From: Tabrizicola sp.
GTDB taxonomy: Bacteria; Pseudomonadota; Alphaproteobacteria; Rhodobacterales; Rhodobacteraceae
Length of the DNA stretch: 38,719 nt
Reading direction: 5' to 3'
NCBI GenBank assembly: GCA_016792685.1
Contig: JAEULQ010000038.1
Span: 1 to 38,719 of the forward strand
Under the pieces are notes generated by a model, which saw only the letters and a program-made list of their open reading frames with translations, was not told the DNA's origin and searched no databases. Of the stretch, positions 1-12,342 are shown piece by piece; position 1 is the stretch's first letter; the number at the start of each line of letters is the position of its first letter. Position numbers and translations under genes: made by a program.

Positions 1-2300
<2,300 letters not shown>

Positions 2301-2364
2301 GTCAGCCCCCGGATACCGCCGCAACAGATAGGGCTTTGCGGCCGAGTCTCCAACCAGAATTTGT

Positions 2365-2379
2365 GAACGAAAAGAGAAC
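2365..2379 (-). promoter_or_regulatory. SOS (LexA) box of uvrA
   Basis: The minus strand reads GTTC-TCTTTTC-GTTC, an exact match to the alphaproteobacterial LexA consensus GTTC-N7-GTTC. It sits between a -35-like TTGACG (2383-2388) and a weak -10 (CACAAA, 2360-2365) with a 17-base spacer, so bound LexA would block RNA polymerase. It is correctly placed for uvrA, a classic SOS gene. Confidence 0.85.
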
Positions 2380-2384
2380 AGGCG

Positions 2385-3542
2385 TCAACCGACCCCGGCG
2401 CGGCGCCGGGCCTGGACGCAATGCACCGCAATGCCCGCCACGCACAGCACTAGCGCCGCCAGCACCAGCCCATTCGGCCCAACTGACGCGAGAAGTGCGG
2501 CCAGCACCGGCGTTCCTGTCGTGGTGCCCAGATTTCCCAGTTGCGCCACCGCCCCGGCCGCCTTGGCGCGGGCTTCGGGCGTCGGGTTCAACTCGGGGAT
2601 CGACGAAAAGCTTGCCCCCTGCACAATGCCCAGCGCGGCGGACAAGAGGAACCCGCCCGCCACCATGCCCGCCCCTTCACCCCAATAGGCCCAAAGCAGC
2701 AGAAAACCGGGTAGAGCTGCGGCAAACCCCCATTGCACCAGCCGCACGGCGGACATGTGTCGAAGGAGCCGCACGCCTAGGGTCAGCGACACGGTGATGG
2801 AAACCAGCGGCATGCCCGCAGCAATCAGCGCACGATGTGTCAGCGGGGTTTCCGGCGGCAAGAGAGTCAGGACCGCAACGTAAAGGAACGTGTAACAGCA
2901 AAAGCCCATGGCAGGGGCGGCAAGCCGCGGCGAAGCGTAGATTTCCACGTGCTGAACCAGAATGTTGCCAAGCGGCACCGGCGCGATCCGCGGGTCGGGC
3001 GGCAAGGTAACGGCCAGGATTGCCGCCAGCGTCGCAAGATAGGCGGCATGGCCAAGGAAAAGGCCCGTGGGCGTGACATGCGGCCCGATCAGCGCCAGGA
3101 TCGCATAGGTCACCCCAAAGAAGCTTGACCAAAGCGTCATGGCCAAGGGCCGTTTCGCCTCGGGCGCCAGGGTGGCGATCATCGTCGGCCCTACGACCAC
3201 GATGGCCAGGTGCGAGGCGCCCTCAACAATGCGGGAAAGAAGCATCAGCGGGTAGGCAGGCATCAGCACCTGCAGGGCCGACATCCCCGCCCCGGCCGCC
3301 AGCGCCGCGACGATGGCCCGCCTTGGGCCGATGCGGGCCACCAAAAGCCCGGCCGTCGTACCGAAGATCAGGCCAACCATGCCGACGATCGACACGACCA
3401 GGCCAAGAGCCACCTCGCCATGTCCGCCGTAACTGCCGCGCAACCCCTCGTACAGGATCGAGATCTTGCCGAACTGCGCAGCAGCACCCAGGCCCGCACA
3501 CCACAGGAGGAAGACAAGGACCATGGGAGGCAGCGAACGCAT
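2385..3542 (-). CDS. MFS transporter, 12-TM type
   Basis: This 385-residue protein is almost entirely hydrophobic helices and has the Major Facilitator layout: an N-terminal six-helix bundle with a basic loop after TM2 (ARIGPRRA, about residues 69-76), a central break around DPRIAP, and a second six-helix bundle. It should be an inner-membrane proton-coupled transporter; the substrate cannot be read from the sequence. It lies 59 bases downstream of lpdA on the same strand and may share its transcript. Its stop codon (2385-2387) overlaps the -35 of uvrA. The start is the first ATG of the frame; a second ATG six codons later is possible. Confidence 0.8.
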   Translation of the reverse strand: MRSLPPMVLVFLLWCAGLGAAAQFGKISILYEGLRGSYGGHGEVALGLVVSIVGMVGLIFGTTAGLLVARIGPRRAIVAALAAGAGMSALQVLMPAYPLMLLSRIVEGASHLAIVVVGPTMIATLAPEAKRPLAMTLWSSFFGVTYAILALIGPHVTPTGLFLGHAAYLATLAAILAVTLPPDPRIAPVPLGNILVQHVEIYASPRLAAPAMGFCCYTFLYVAVLTLLPPETPLTHRALIAAGMPLVSITVSLTLGVRLLRHMSAVRLVQWGFAAALPGFLLLWAYWGEGAGMVAGGFLLSAALGIVQGASFSSIPELNPTPEARAKAAGAVAQLGNLGTTTGTPVLAALLASVGPNGLVLAALVLCVAGIAVHCVQARRRAGVG

Positions 3543-3601
3543 GCCGCGAACCTATCCGCTCCTCCCGGCACGCACCAGTGGTGCCCACCGACGAGGAGAC
3601 C

Positions 3602-4999
3602 TCAGATATGCAGCGCGCGCCCGTAAGCGTCGAGAACGGCTTCGTGCATCATCTCGGACATGGTCGGATGCGGGAAGACGGTTTCCATCAACTCGGCCTC
3701 AGTCGTCTCAAGCGTACGGCCGATGACGTAGCCCTGAATCATCTCGGTGACTTCCGCGCCGACCATGTGGGCGCCCAAAAGCTCGCCCGTCTTGGCGTCG
3801 AAGACGGTTTTCACCAGACCCTCGGCCTCGCCCATCGCAATCGCCTTGCCGTTGCCGATGAAGGGGAAGCGGCCGACCTTGACGGTGAAGCCGGCATCCT
3901 TCGCCTTCTGCTCGGTCAGGCCGACAGAGGCCACTTGCGGGTGGCAATAGGTGCAGCCGGCGATCGAATTCGGCTTGATCGGATGCGGATGGCCGCCCGC
4001 GATCAGTTCGGACACCATCACGCCCTCATGGCTGGCCTTGTGCGCAAGCCAGGGCGCGCCCGCGATGTCGCCGATGGCATAAAGCCCCTCAACGCCCGTG
4101 CGGCAATACTCATCCGTGACGACATGGGTCCGGTCGATCTTCACTCCAAGCGCTTCCAGCCCGAGATTCTCGACGTTCCCGACGATCCCCACGGCGGAAA
4201 TCACCGTGTCAAAGTCCTGTGTCGTGATCTTCCCGTCCTGCTCGATATGGGCAGAGACGCCGACGCCGGGCTTGCGGTCCAGTTTCTTGACTGCGGCCTT
4301 CTCCAGGATCTTCATCCCCTGCTTCACGAAACTTTTCTTCGCAAAAGCACTGATTTCCGCGTCTTCCACCGGCAGGATACGGTCCATCACCTCGACGACC
4401 GTGGTATCGGCGCCGAGCGTGTTGAAGAAGCTTGCAAATTCGATACCGATCGCACCCGAGCCGATCACCAGCAGCTTCTTCGGCATCCGCGTCGCCACCA
4501 GTGCATGCTTGTAGGACCAGACGAGATCGCCATCAGCTTCCAGCCCCGGCAGTTCGCGGGCCCGCGCGCCGGTGGCGAGGATGATCGACTTTGCGGTCAA
4601 GGTCTCGGTGCCCTTGTCGGTCTTCACGGCGACCTGGCCCTTGGCCGGAAGCGTGGCCGCGCCCATGAAGACAGTGACCTTGTTCTTCTTCATCAAGTGG
4701 CCGATGCCGCCGGAAAGCTGCTTGGCCACCGCGCGGCTGCGGGCGACGACGGCGGGCAGGTCAAACCCGATGCCCGAAGCGCTCAGCCCGAACTCTTTGG
4801 CGCGGTGCATCAGGTGGAAAACCTCGGCCGAGCGCAGCAGCGCCTTCGTGGGGATGCAACCCCAGTTGAGGCAGATGCCGCCCAGATGCTCGCGTTCGAC
4901 AATGGCGACCTTCAGCCCCAGCTGGCTTGCGCGGATGGCGGCGACATAGCCCCCCGGTCCGGCACCGATCACGATCACGTCGAAGCTTTGGTCGGCCAT
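3602..4999 (-). CDS. lpdA: Dihydrolipoyl dehydrogenase (E3)
   Basis: This 465-residue flavoprotein reoxidises dihydrolipoamide in 2-oxoacid dehydrogenase complexes (pyruvate, 2-oxoglutarate, branched-chain) and the glycine cleavage system, passing electrons to NAD+. The FAD-binding GAGPGG is at residues 12-17. The redox disulfide C43-x4-C48 sits in GGICLNWGCIPTK. An NAD-binding GSGAIGIE follows, and the C-terminal HPTMSE carries the catalytic base histidine. The length is typical. The start ATG has a strong GAGGAGG Shine-Dalgarno. No E1 or E2 genes are adjacent, so this is a stand-alone E3 gene. A 9-bp inverted repeat overlapping a candidate -10 just upstream suggests a dedicated regulator. 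Confidence 0.96.
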   Translation of the reverse strand: MADQSFDVIVIGAGPGGYVAAIRASQLGLKVAIVEREHLGGICLNWGCIPTKALLRSAEVFHLMHRAKEFGLSASGIGFDLPAVVARSRAVAKQLSGGIGHLMKKNKVTVFMGAATLPAKGQVAVKTDKGTETLTAKSIILATGARARELPGLEADGDLVWSYKHALVATRMPKKLLVIGSGAIGIEFASFFNTLGADTTVVEVMDRILPVEDAEISAFAKKSFVKQGMKILEKAAVKKLDRKPGVGVSAHIEQDGKITTQDFDTVISAVGIVGNVENLGLEALGVKIDRTHVVTDEYCRTGVEGLYAIGDIAGAPWLAHKASHEGVMVSELIAGGHPHPIKPNSIAGCTYCHPQVASVGLTEQKAKDAGFTVKVGRFPFIGNGKAIAMGEAEGLVKTVFDAKTGELLGAHMVGAEVTEMIQGYVIGRTLETTEAELMETVFPHPTMSEMMHEAVLDAYGRALHI

Positions 5000-5016
5000 C
5001 TTTCCCTCCTCAGAAA

Positions 5017-5055
5017 AAGTAGTTTGGCATTAAACTACTTCTCAAATCCAAGCAA
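5017..5055 (-). promoter_or_regulatory. lpdA promoter with palindromic candidate operator
   Basis: A perfect 9-bp inverted repeat, AAGTAGTTT-N6-AAACTACTT (5017-5040), lies 18 bases before the lpdA ATG. On the minus strand a -35-like TTGCTT (5050-5055) is followed after 17 bases by TAATGC (5027-5032), so the -10 falls inside the palindrome. This geometry suits a dimeric repressor. AT-rich AGTTT/AAACT half sites resemble those bound by some MarR-family regulators (inference). The right arm runs into five T residues on the minus strand, so a weak terminator of the upstream DUF924 gene is an alternative, but the stem has only two G-C rich positions per arm. Confidence 0.55.
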
Positions 5056-5074
5056 CGCGAGGCTTGCCGTAGCC

Positions 5075-5662
5075 CTATGCACCGGATGCATGGCTGCCAC
5101 GCAAGGCGTTCACCACGGCCATGTATCCACCATCGGCCAGATAGGCGCGTTCCTCCGCCGAGCTTTCCCGGCCCAGCGCCGCATTGCGGGTGGGAAAGCG
5201 GCCATAGCGACGGATCACCTCCTGATGCGCGCGGGCGTGCAGACCCATGTCCGGGTCGGAAGCGAGCCGCTCGGTCAGATAGGCGACCGCAAGCACCTGA
5301 TCTTCCGGGTCTTCGGAATGCTCGAAGGGCATGTAGAAGAACTGCCGTTCCGGTTCAGGCGCATTCATGTCCCACCCTTCCGCCACGGCCCGTTTGGCCG
5401 CCGCAAGGGCGCGGGGATCGGTGGCAAAGGCCAGTGCCGTGTCACGGTGGATGTTGCGGGGGATCTGGTCGGTCAGGATCAGGTAAGCAAGCGTGCCGAC
5501 CGTGCCATCGACCCAATGGTCAAGCCCACCCTCATGGGCAGCCTGCCAAAGATCGCCGAACCGCTCGCGGCAGAGGCTGTCAAGCTCTTCCCCGCCAGCG
5601 TACCAGCCTTGCGGGCCGACTTCGTAAAGCCAGAACTCCAGAACTTCGACCGGATCAGACAC
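5075..5662 (-). CDS. DUF924 family protein
   Basis: This 195-residue soluble protein matches the DUF924 family (all-helical, TPR-like): a VLEFWLYEVGPQGWYAG start, the DQIPRNIHRDTALAFATDP block near residues 65-83, and RQFFYMPFEHSED near residues 106-118. The family's biochemical role is not established. No signal peptide or membrane segment is seen. It lies between an MFS gene (62 bases upstream) and lpdA (75 bases downstream), all on the minus strand, with a candidate promoter of lpdA in between. The start ATG gives MSDPVEVLEFW, as expected for the family. Confidence 0.85.
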   Translation of the reverse strand: MSDPVEVLEFWLYEVGPQGWYAGGEELDSLCRERFGDLWQAAHEGGLDHWVDGTVGTLAYLILTDQIPRNIHRDTALAFATDPRALAAAKRAVAEGWDMNAPEPERQFFYMPFEHSEDPEDQVLAVAYLTERLASDPDMGLHARAHQEVIRRYGRFPTRNAALGRESSAEERAYLADGGYMAVVNALRGSHASGA

Positions 5663-5724
5663 TGTGGCCTCCCTGCTTCAGGCCAAAGCCTTGCAGGGAA
5701 TAGCGCGCATCGCAACCGCTGATC

Positions 5725-6957
5725 TCAGCTGCGGCCGTCTTGACCCTTCTCAAGCACGGCGTCGACGGCCAGCGGCGAAGCCCCAAGCGTGACACCCCGG
5801 AACGTACCGGAGGCCGACGGCGCGGCGCGGCGCGTCATCCGGTAGACGGCATATCCCGCCAGCGCGGTGAACAGGACGCCGATGAAGAGGAAGAAGCCCG
5901 AGGGCCCGACCTCTTCCATCATCCAGCCGGTTGCCGTGGGCCCGAAGATCGCCCCGAACCCGTTCAAGAAGATCAGTCCCGCCGAGGCGCCTGCCATCTG
6001 GTCGCGCGGCAGAAAGTCGTTCGTATAGGCGATGAGCAGCGAATAAACCGGGTTCGTGATGCCCCCGAGCACCAGGGCAACCCCGACCAGAGCGAAGAAG
6101 GGCAGGGAAAGTGCCGCGGCCAGGAACATGACCACCGCTGCCACCGCCGACAGACCCATGATCAGCTTGCGTCGGTCCATCCGGTCCGAAGCCCAGCCAA
6201 TCGGATACTGTAGCGCAAGGCCGCCAACATAAAGCGCGCCGACAAAGATCGAGATCTGGCTGACCGTCAGCCCCTGTTGCGCCCCCCAGACCGAGGCCAT
6301 CCCGAACATGGCAGAGAAGACTCCCCCCGTCAGCAGCATGCCGGCGCAGCCCAGTGGCGAGATCCGGAAAAGCCTGCCAAACGAGATCCGGCGCGAACTG
6401 TCAAAGGCGGGCGCGGGCGTCGGGGCAAGCAAAAGCGGCATGAAAGCCAGCGACACCAGGACCGAGGGCAGGATGAACAGGGCAAATCCCGTCGTATCGG
6501 GCAGGTTCAGCAGGATCTGGCTCGCGATGATGCCGATCATCTGCACGATCATGTAGGCCGAAAGGGCCTGACCGCGGGTCTCGTTCGAGGCAGTGTTGTT
6601 GATCCAGCTTTCCGCAGTGATGTAGATGCCGGAAAAACAGAAGCCCGCCAGCACGCGCAGCGCTGTCCAGACCATCCAGTCGGGATAGACCGGATAGATG
6701 ACCAGAATGGCCGAAATCAGCGAACCGAGCGCGGCAAAGACCCGGATATGCCCCACCCGCCGGATCATGCGCGGCGCGGCCCAGGAGCCGAAGAGGAAGC
6801 CCAGGAAATAGGCGGCCATCACATAGGACAACTGATAGGTCGAGAAGCCCTCGAGATTTCCTCGGATGCCAAGCAGCGTTCCCTGAATGCCGTTGCCGAC
6901 CATCAGAAGCATGACCCCGGTCAGAAGCGGCCAGGAATGGGCAAGGACTCTCAGCAT
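5725..6957 (-). CDS. MFS transporter (YcaD-like)
   Basis: The protein has about 410 residues and 12 predicted transmembrane segments. The MFS loop after TM2 (APRMIRRVGHIR), an ITAESWIN segment near TM5 and the second-half copy ASDRMDRRKLIMG all fit the YcaD-type branch of the Major Facilitator Superfamily; the substrate is unknown. I place the start at the ATG at 6955-6957 (MLRVLAHSWPLL). A 26-codon upstream extension in the same frame is basic, lacks family character and would overlap the DUF3147 gene. The real start is 13 bases after that gene's stop, so the two are probably co-transcribed. Confidence 0.82.
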   Translation of the reverse strand: MLRVLAHSWPLLTGVMLLMVGNGIQGTLLGIRGNLEGFSTYQLSYVMAAYFLGFLFGSWAAPRMIRRVGHIRVFAALGSLISAILVIYPVYPDWMVWTALRVLAGFCFSGIYITAESWINNTASNETRGQALSAYMIVQMIGIIASQILLNLPDTTGFALFILPSVLVSLAFMPLLLAPTPAPAFDSSRRISFGRLFRISPLGCAGMLLTGGVFSAMFGMASVWGAQQGLTVSQISIFVGALYVGGLALQYPIGWASDRMDRRKLIMGLSAVAAVVMFLAAALSLPFFALVGVALVLGGITNPVYSLLIAYTNDFLPRDQMAGASAGLIFLNGFGAIFGPTATGWMMEEVGPSGFFLFIGVLFTALAGYAVYRMTRRAAPSASGTFRGVTLGASPLAVDAVLEKGQDGRS

Positions 6958-6970
6958 CGGCGGTCTTTCG

Positions 6971-7321
6971 TCAAAGCGGCAGGTTGAAACGCGGCGCAAG
7001 CCAGAGGAGCAGGAAGTAAAGCAGGATCGTGACAAGGCAGCCCAGCCCGAGCGACGACCAGAAGCTCATTCCCGACCGAAGCCACCAGGGCAGCAGAAGG
7101 AACATCGGCATCGAGGGCAAGACATACCAGAAGGTCGCCTCGGCGTGCGAGGCGATCCGGGCCGTGTCGGACGTGTCGCGCCAGAGCCAGATCATCCCCA
7201 GGATCGAGACCAGCGGCAGCGAGGCGACCAGAGCCGCAAACCCGGGACTGCGCCGGGCGATTTCGGAAATCGCGGCGACCAGCAGTCCGGAAAGGACCCA
7301 TTTCACCATGAAGTAGCTCAT
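6971..7321 (-). CDS. DUF3147 family small membrane protein
   Basis: This 116-residue protein has four hydrophobic segments and matches DUF3147: an [13 protein letters not shown] start, [21 protein letters not shown] around residues 19-39, and a leucine-rich C-terminal helix ending in APRFNLPL. It is an inner-membrane protein of unknown function. The start ATG overlaps the queA stop (ATGA, 7318-7321), indicating translational coupling, and the next gene starts 13 bases after its stop. A longer frame reading back into queA is only a shadow. Confidence 0.82.
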   Translation of the reverse strand: MSYFMVKWVLSGLLVAAISEIARRSPGFAALVASLPLVSILGMIWLWRDTSDTARIASHAEATFWYVLPSMPMFLLLPWWLRSGMSFWSSLGLGCLVTILLYFLLLWLAPRFNLPL

Positions 7322-8367
7322 CCCCTGCCTCCGTCCGGGATCAGCAGCGAACTGTCGCCGTAGGAAAAAAAGCGATAGCCCGTCCGGATCGCATGGTCGT
7401 AGATCCGGCGGATCCGGGTCTCGCCCATCAGCGCCGCGACAAGCATGACGAGTGTCGATTTCGGCAGATGGAAATTGGTCATCAAGGCATCGGTCACCCG
7501 GAATCGGTAGCCCGGATAGATGAAGATGTCGGTCTCGCCTTCCCAGGGATGCAGCGTCCCGTCCGGGCTGGCGGCGCTTTCGATCAGCCGCAGCGCGGTG
7601 GTGCCGACAGGGATCACCCGCCCCCCGGCCCGCTTGGTCGCGTTGATCTCGGCGGCAGCGGCGGCGGTCACCCGGCCCCATTCGGCGTGCATCCGGTGCG
7701 TGGTCACATCCTCGACCTTCACTGGCAGAAAGGTGCCCGCGCCGACATGCAGCGTGACTTCGGTGAAATCGACACCCTTGTCAGCCAGCGCACGAAGCAG
7801 CGCCTCGTCGAAATGCAAGGACGCCGTGGGCGCGGCGACGGCCCCGGCATGGCGTGCGAAGACGGTCTGATAGTCGGTTCGGTCCTGATCGTCCGCCGCG
7901 CGCTTGGCCGCGATATAGGGCGGCAGAGGCATGACCCCCGCCTCAGCCAGGGCCGCGTCGAAATCGTCGCCCGTCAGGTTGAAAGTCAATACAAGGTCGG
8001 TGTCGGTCTTGGCGGCAACCGTTGCCGACAGCCGGTCCGAAAAGCGGATTACCTCACCTTCCTGAACCTTCCGCAAGGGCTTGGCCAGCGCGCGCCAGCC
8101 ACTGGGCTGCGGGTCGAGCAGGGTGATCTCGACTTTCGCCACCGCCTCCCCCCGCGCCCGGGTGCCAAAGAGGCGCGCGGGCAGAACCTTGGTGTTGTTC
8201 AGGACCAGCCGGTCGCCGGGTCGCAGGATATCAACCAGATCGCTGACCCGCCGGTCGCTGATCCGGTCGCCCTCGGCCAGCAAAAGCCGTGCCGATGTGC
8301 GCGGGCGGGCGGGCCGGGTGGCGATCAGGCCCTCGGGCAGCTCGAAATCGAAATCGGACAGCTTCAT
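7318..8367 (-). CDS. queA: S-adenosylmethionine:tRNA ribosyltransferase-isomerase
   Basis: QueA transfers and isomerises the ribosyl moiety of S-adenosylmethionine onto preQ1-modified tRNA, making epoxyqueuosine at the wobble position of GUN anticodons. The 349-residue length is typical. Family blocks are visible: [16 protein letters not shown] at the N-terminus, [17 protein letters not shown] near residue 50, a [12 protein letters not shown] block near residue 205, and [15 protein letters not shown] near residue 297. It overlaps the upstream asmA-like gene and the downstream DUF3147 gene by four bases each, so it lies inside a coupled operon. The two tRNA-Asp(GTC) genes in this window encode one of its substrate tRNAs. 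Confidence 0.96.
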   Translation of the reverse strand: MKLSDFDFELPEGLIATRPARPRTSARLLLAEGDRISDRRVSDLVDILRPGDRLVLNNTKVLPARLFGTRARGEAVAKVEITLLDPQPSGWRALAKPLRKVQEGEVIRFSDRLSATVAAKTDTDLVLTFNLTGDDFDAALAEAGVMPLPPYIAAKRAADDQDRTDYQTVFARHAGAVAAPTASLHFDEALLRALADKGVDFTEVTLHVGAGTFLPVKVEDVTTHRMHAEWGRVTAAAAAEINATKRAGGRVIPVGTTALRLIESAASPDGTLHPWEGETDIFIYPGYRFRVTDALMTNFHLPKSTLVMLVAALMGETRIRRIYDHAIRTGYRFFSYGDSSLLIPDGGRG

Positions 8368-11300
8368 CCGTCGGCGTCCTTCAGATTGGGCGGCCGCTGC
8401 CGGAAGATCTCGCGGAACATGCCCGGGGTCAGCACCGACAGCGGATTGACCGAAACCACAGGATCCGACGTCGTTCCGGTCAGGCGATAGTTGAAGCCGA
8501 ACAGCCCCTCGCCCTTGCGGGTCAGAATCTGCCCTACCCCGTTCACCAGATAGATCGGCGAGATCACGCCCTGCAAGTCGATCCGCCCGTTTCCAGACAG
8601 GTAAAGCCCCGCAAACGAGATGCCAAGCGAGGCACCCACGGCCGAGCCTTGGCTGATCTCGACCGCCTTTGGGGTCAGGATGAATTTGACCTCGCCATTG
8701 TTGAACGCGAGACCTTCGCCGTTCATCTGCTCCAGGAGGCCGACGACCGACACGGCCGACAGAAGCTCGGCCAGAGCCGGCGCCCCCTGAACCCTGAGCC
8801 GGGTAAAGGTCGCCGTGCCGTTGTATTCCCCCTCCGGGCCGCGCGGGATCAGCGTCATGTCCAGGTTGCCACCGCGCCCCTTGTCGAAGATGCCCGCTGC
8901 CGCCATGACCGCGCCGGCATCGTCCGAGGTGATGCGAATGGCACTGCCCGCCTTGGCCGGGGCCACGACGCCCTGGATCGCGGTCTTGCCATTGACGCCC
9001 GAGGTGAAGGTGCCGTTGAATCCTCCCTTGGACCCGAAAGTGCCGCGGAAGTCGGTAAGTGTGATCCCTTCGGAAATGCGCAGCCGGTCAAGTCGGACAG
9101 TGACCGGACCGCCACCACCAGGCCCGCCGCCCCCCTCGGGCATGCGCCGCATGTCGAGCGTGCCGCCCAGAACCGCCACGTCGAAGGACCGCCCCTTGCC
9201 TGCGCCGCTGAGTGTGACGGGCGCATCAAGCCAGTCGCCCGCTTCGACCCGCTCAAAGACCGCCTCGTCCAGGCCGCCGTTTTCTCGGGTGGTGATCCGC
9301 CCGCTTGCTTTCAGTCCCGGCGCCTTCAGGACCAGCCGTTCGACAACCGGCGCCCGGGACAGGCGGGCCTCAAGGTCAAGCGCAGCCTTGGTCTTTGCCC
9401 CTTTGGAAAACCCCAGAGCATCCAGCCGCAGCGACAGGCCGACCAGGTTCGAGGTCAGGGTCAGTTGCGGCGGCTGATCCTTGACCAGGGCGACGTCGAT
9501 GGCCGCTGGGCCTTCGCCCTTTACCGAGCCCTCGGGCAACTCGACCCCGAAGTCGCGCAAGACCGCGTCGGACAGCATGACCGTTCCGTTGATCCGCGCG
9601 CGGCCCTTCTGCTCCGGACCGAAACCTTGCAGGTAGGTCAGATCGACCGGCATCAGGTCCAGTTGGCCCTGTCCCGACAGTTCCAGCCCCTCGGTATTGA
9701 CCGCCACCTTTACTTCCGGCGAGGTCAGGATCCGGCCCGGCACCAGCGACGGTGAGGTAAAGTCGACGATCCGTCCCGCCACGGTGAAGCTGACTTCCTC
9801 GAAAGGAATCCTCGGCTTCAGCGGCATGATCACCGTCGCCTGCAATTCGGCACGGCCATCGCCCAGGTTGTAGGGTTGACCGGCTTTCGAGAAGAAGCTG
9901 AACGGCTCCTGGTCAAGCAGAGACAAGGTGGCGGTCAGGCTTGCCGAAGTGACCAGGTCGACCTTCGCCGTCGCAGGGCGCTGGGTGATGTCGAGAATCT
10001 GGAACACCGTCCCGCCCGCCTCGATCCGGCCGCCTTCCGGGGCAATGACATGGCCCTTGTCCAGGGCGACGGTATAGGTCCGGTTCTCAAGGCTGGCATG
10101 GCCGCTACCGTTCAGGATCGGTGGCAGGGTGCGGACGAAACGCACTTCGGTGTTCGAGAACTCATAGCCCAGACTGAACTGCGGCTGACTGCCCGGCTTC
10201 AGCCTAAGAGCAGCCCGCACGTCGTACAAAAGCCCCTGCCCCACGTTGTCGGCAAACCAGGTCCGTGTCTTGGGCACCACCGAGACCGGCCAGACCTTCA
10301 AGAGCCGTTCGGCCGCAATCTGGTTCAGCTCGACGTCAAGCGCCCCTTCCCAGCCTGCGTCCCCGGCCGCGATCTCCCCGGACACGCGGAGCTTTTCGTC
10401 GCCTTCAACCAGGCTGAGTTGGCCGATTTCCAGCCGGAACGGCCTGAGTTGCAGCCGCAAGTCCAACGCCCCCTGGCCGAAACGGATCGGCGCCTCGAAC
10501 AGGCCCTCGGGGTCGACCATCACCTCCTGGAAGGCAATCTGGCCAAGGATCGCCTCGGGCAGAGCTCCGGGGACAAGTGGTGCCGCCCGGGGCCCCAGAA
10601 GATCGCCGTGCCCGCGCGCCTTCAGCCGCAGCGAGGCACTCTCGACCGTCAGGCCGGACAGCGAGATGCGCGCGGTTGCAGGGTCGTAGGTCAGGGACAG
10701 TCCCGCCCGGTCAAACGCGATGGGCCGCGCGCCCTCGCCCGGGGCCAGGCTGCCAGCCGCAAAGCCAAGTTCGCCTGATAGTCCGGCAAAACTTCCGTCC
10801 GCCCCCAGATGGGCGTCCAGCGCGCCGGAAATGGGCGCATCGACAAAGGCAAGAAAGGCCAGCGGCGGCGCCATCGCGGCAAGGTCATCGGCCGCGATAT
10901 TGTCGATCCGGGCCGTCAGGCGGGCGGTTTCCGCCCCCTTGTCCGACACCAGTTTCAACACGGCTTGTGCAGGTTTAGCCCCGTCCAGAAGCGTCAGCCC
11001 CAGTTCGGCCGAAATCGCCGCTTCGTTGTTCTCGATCACCAGACGCCCGTCGCCCACTTGCCAGGACCGGCCCGCACGTTCGTCCGTCAGGTTCAGGGAC
11101 AGACCCTCGGCCTCGATCACCGCCAGGGCCTCCAGCGACGGCGCGGCGAAGAGCGCCTCCACCGCGGTCAGGACTTCGGAAAGGCTTTTCGGGCCGGCGC
11201 CGCGCCCGCGCCCTTCAAGCTCCAGATCGATCCGCCCGGTCGCGTCGCGTCGCACCGCAAGCCGCGCGCCGATCAGACGAACCGAACTCGCCCTGACCTT

Positions 11301-11759
11301 GCCGGACAAAAGCGCCCTTGGCTCGAATGTGACCATGGCCTCGGGCAGGGCCAGAAGCGACCGGCCGTTGCCTTCGATCAGACGGATGTCCTCGATCCGG
11401 AAGCGGGGCACGAAATCGGTATCGACGGCAAGTTCCACCCCGCCAAGCGAGACCGCCGTGCCTCTGGGCAGTTGCGCCGATTTCAGACCCGCGTTGATCC
11501 GCGCCTCGATCTCGGCCACGCCCCAGGTGGGGATCCGGACGGTCTTTCCGGTGTAAGCCATTGTCAGATAGCCAAATCCCAAGGCCAGGACGACCAAGGT
11601 CAGGATGACCGTCAGGCTCAGCCGCCCACGTCGACGCGGCTTGCGGCGCAGCGGCGCTTGTGGCTGGTCCTGGCGTTCCGGCTGGACCACGGGCACTGCC
11701 TCGTCCGCCTGCCCCGCCGTTTGGTCCTGCATCTGCGCCTGGTGCTCCACTGACCGCAT
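8364..11759 (-). CDS. AsmA/YhdP-like envelope protein (DUF3971, AsmA-like C-terminal)
   Basis: This protein of about 1,131 residues has a proline/glutamine/arginine-rich cytoplasmic N-terminus, one transmembrane anchor (near residues 49-68), and a very long periplasmic part rich in beta strands. The layout fits the AsmA/YhdP/TamB group with DUF3971 and AsmA-like C-terminal domains. These form hydrophobic-grooved bridges implicated in lipid movement between inner and outer membranes. A glycine-rich linker ([11 protein letters not shown]) splits the C-terminal part. The stop overlaps the queA start by four bases. The start is uncertain: I use the ATG at 11757-11759 (MRSVEHQAQ), another ATG lies nine codons later, and a TTG further upstream is unlikely. 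It is divergent from the peroxiredoxin gene. Confidence 0.82.
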   Translation of the reverse strand: MRSVEHQAQMQDQTAGQADEAVPVVQPERQDQPQAPLRRKPRRRGRLSLTVILTLVVLALGFGYLTMAYTGKTVRIPTWGVAEIEARINAGLKSAQLPRGTAVSLGGVELAVDTDFVPRFRIEDIRLIEGNGRSLLALPEAMVTFEPRALLSGKVRASSVRLIGARLAVRRDATGRIDLELEGRGRGAGPKSLSEVLTAVEALFAAPSLEALAVIEAEGLSLNLTDERAGRSWQVGDGRLVIENNEAAISAELGLTLLDGAKPAQAVLKLVSDKGAETARLTARIDNIAADDLAAMAPPLAFLAFVDAPISGALDAHLGADGSFAGLSGELGFAAGSLAPGEGARPIAFDRAGLSLTYDPATARISLSGLTVESASLRLKARGHGDLLGPRAAPLVPGALPEAILGQIAFQEVMVDPEGLFEAPIRFGQGALDLRLQLRPFRLEIGQLSLVEGDEKLRVSGEIAAGDAGWEGALDVELNQIAAERLLKVWPVSVVPKTRTWFADNVGQGLLYDVRAALRLKPGSQPQFSLGYEFSNTEVRFVRTLPPILNGSGHASLENRTYTVALDKGHVIAPEGGRIEAGGTVFQILDITQRPATAKVDLVTSASLTATLSLLDQEPFSFFSKAGQPYNLGDGRAELQATVIMPLKPRIPFEEVSFTVAGRIVDFTSPSLVPGRILTSPEVKVAVNTEGLELSGQGQLDLMPVDLTYLQGFGPEQKGRARINGTVMLSDAVLRDFGVELPEGSVKGEGPAAIDVALVKDQPPQLTLTSNLVGLSLRLDALGFSKGAKTKAALDLEARLSRAPVVERLVLKAPGLKASGRITTRENGGLDEAVFERVEAGDWLDAPVTLSGAGKGRSFDVAVLGGTLDMRRMPEGGGGPGGGGPVTVRLDRLRISEGITLTDFRGTFGSKGGFNGTFTSGVNGKTAIQGVVAPAKAGSAIRITSDDAGAVMAAAGIFDKGRGGNLDMTLIPRGPEGEYNGTATFTRLRVQGAPALAELLSAVSVVGLLEQMNGEGLAFNNGEVKFILTPKAVEISQGSAVGASLGISFAGLYLSGNGRIDLQGVISPIYLVNGVGQILTRKGEGLFGFNYRLTGTTSDPVVSVNPLSVLTPGMFREIFRQRPPNLKDADG

Positions 11760-11868
11760 GCACGCGCGCCCGCAAAATCGGGGCGCAATCGTCGCTCTCC
11801 TGCCTTTATCTTTGCGCGAAGGCAACTAGATGCAAAGTCACATTCCCTTCCAAGGCAAGGAGCCGCGC

Positions 11869-12330
11869 ATGATTTCCGTCGCAGATGTCGCCCCCGATTT
11901 CACCCTTCCCCGCGACGGCGGCGGCACGGTCACCCTTTCGGCGCTGCGGCCGGGAAAGGTGGTGCTGTATTTCTACCCGAAGGACGACACACCGGGTTGC
12001 ACGCTGGAAGCCCAGGATTTCAATGCCCGACTGGCTGACTTCACCGCTGCAGGCACCATCGTCATCGGGATTTCGAAGGACAGCGTCAAAAGCCACGACA
12101 AGTTTTGCAAGAAGCACGGCCTGTCCGTCGTGCTCGCCTCGGACGAGACCGGCACGACCAGCGAGGACTATGGCGTCTGGCTGGAAAAGAGCATGTACGG
12201 CAAGACCTACATGGGGATCGAACGGACCACGCTCCTTGTCGACGGCGCGGGCAAAGTGGCACGGGTCTGGAACAAGGTCAGCGTAAAGGGTCACGCCGAC
12301 GAGGTTCTGGCCGCCGCCCAGGCGCTGTGA
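11869..12330 (+). CDS. bcp: Thioredoxin-dependent peroxiredoxin, BCP/PrxQ type
   Basis: This 153-residue cytoplasmic thiol peroxidase reduces H2O2 and organic hydroperoxides. The peroxidatic cysteine is C44 in YPKDDTPGCTLE. E. coli BCP has its resolving cysteine five residues later; here that position is D-less of cysteine (E-A-Q-D follows), and the only other cysteine is C80 in KFCKKHG, 36 residues on. That matches the helix-3 resolving cysteine of the Xylella-type PrxQ subclass. I chose the ATG at 11869 because AAGGAG sits seven bases before it; a frame-open ATG at 11830 has no such site. The DUF455 gene follows 68 bases downstream, across two palindromes. Confidence 0.94.
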   Translation: MISVADVAPDFTLPRDGGGTVTLSALRPGKVVLYFYPKDDTPGCTLEAQDFNARLADFTAAGTIVIGISKDSVKSHDKFCKKHGLSVVLASDETGTTSEDYGVWLEKSMYGKTYMGIERTTLLVDGAGKVARVWNKVSVKGHADEVLAAAQAL

Positions 12331-12342
12331 CATAAGGGCCGG

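Noticed and set aside
5671-5698. CCCTGC...GCAGGG repeat between the MFS and DUF924 genes as a terminator
   Set aside because: The stem is bulged and has no T-tract, so I cannot support it as a terminator.
3125-5722. Open frame of about 865 codons on the plus strand
   Set aside because: It runs antisense through lpdA, DUF924 and the MFS gene, which are all clearly real; composition is that of a shadow frame.
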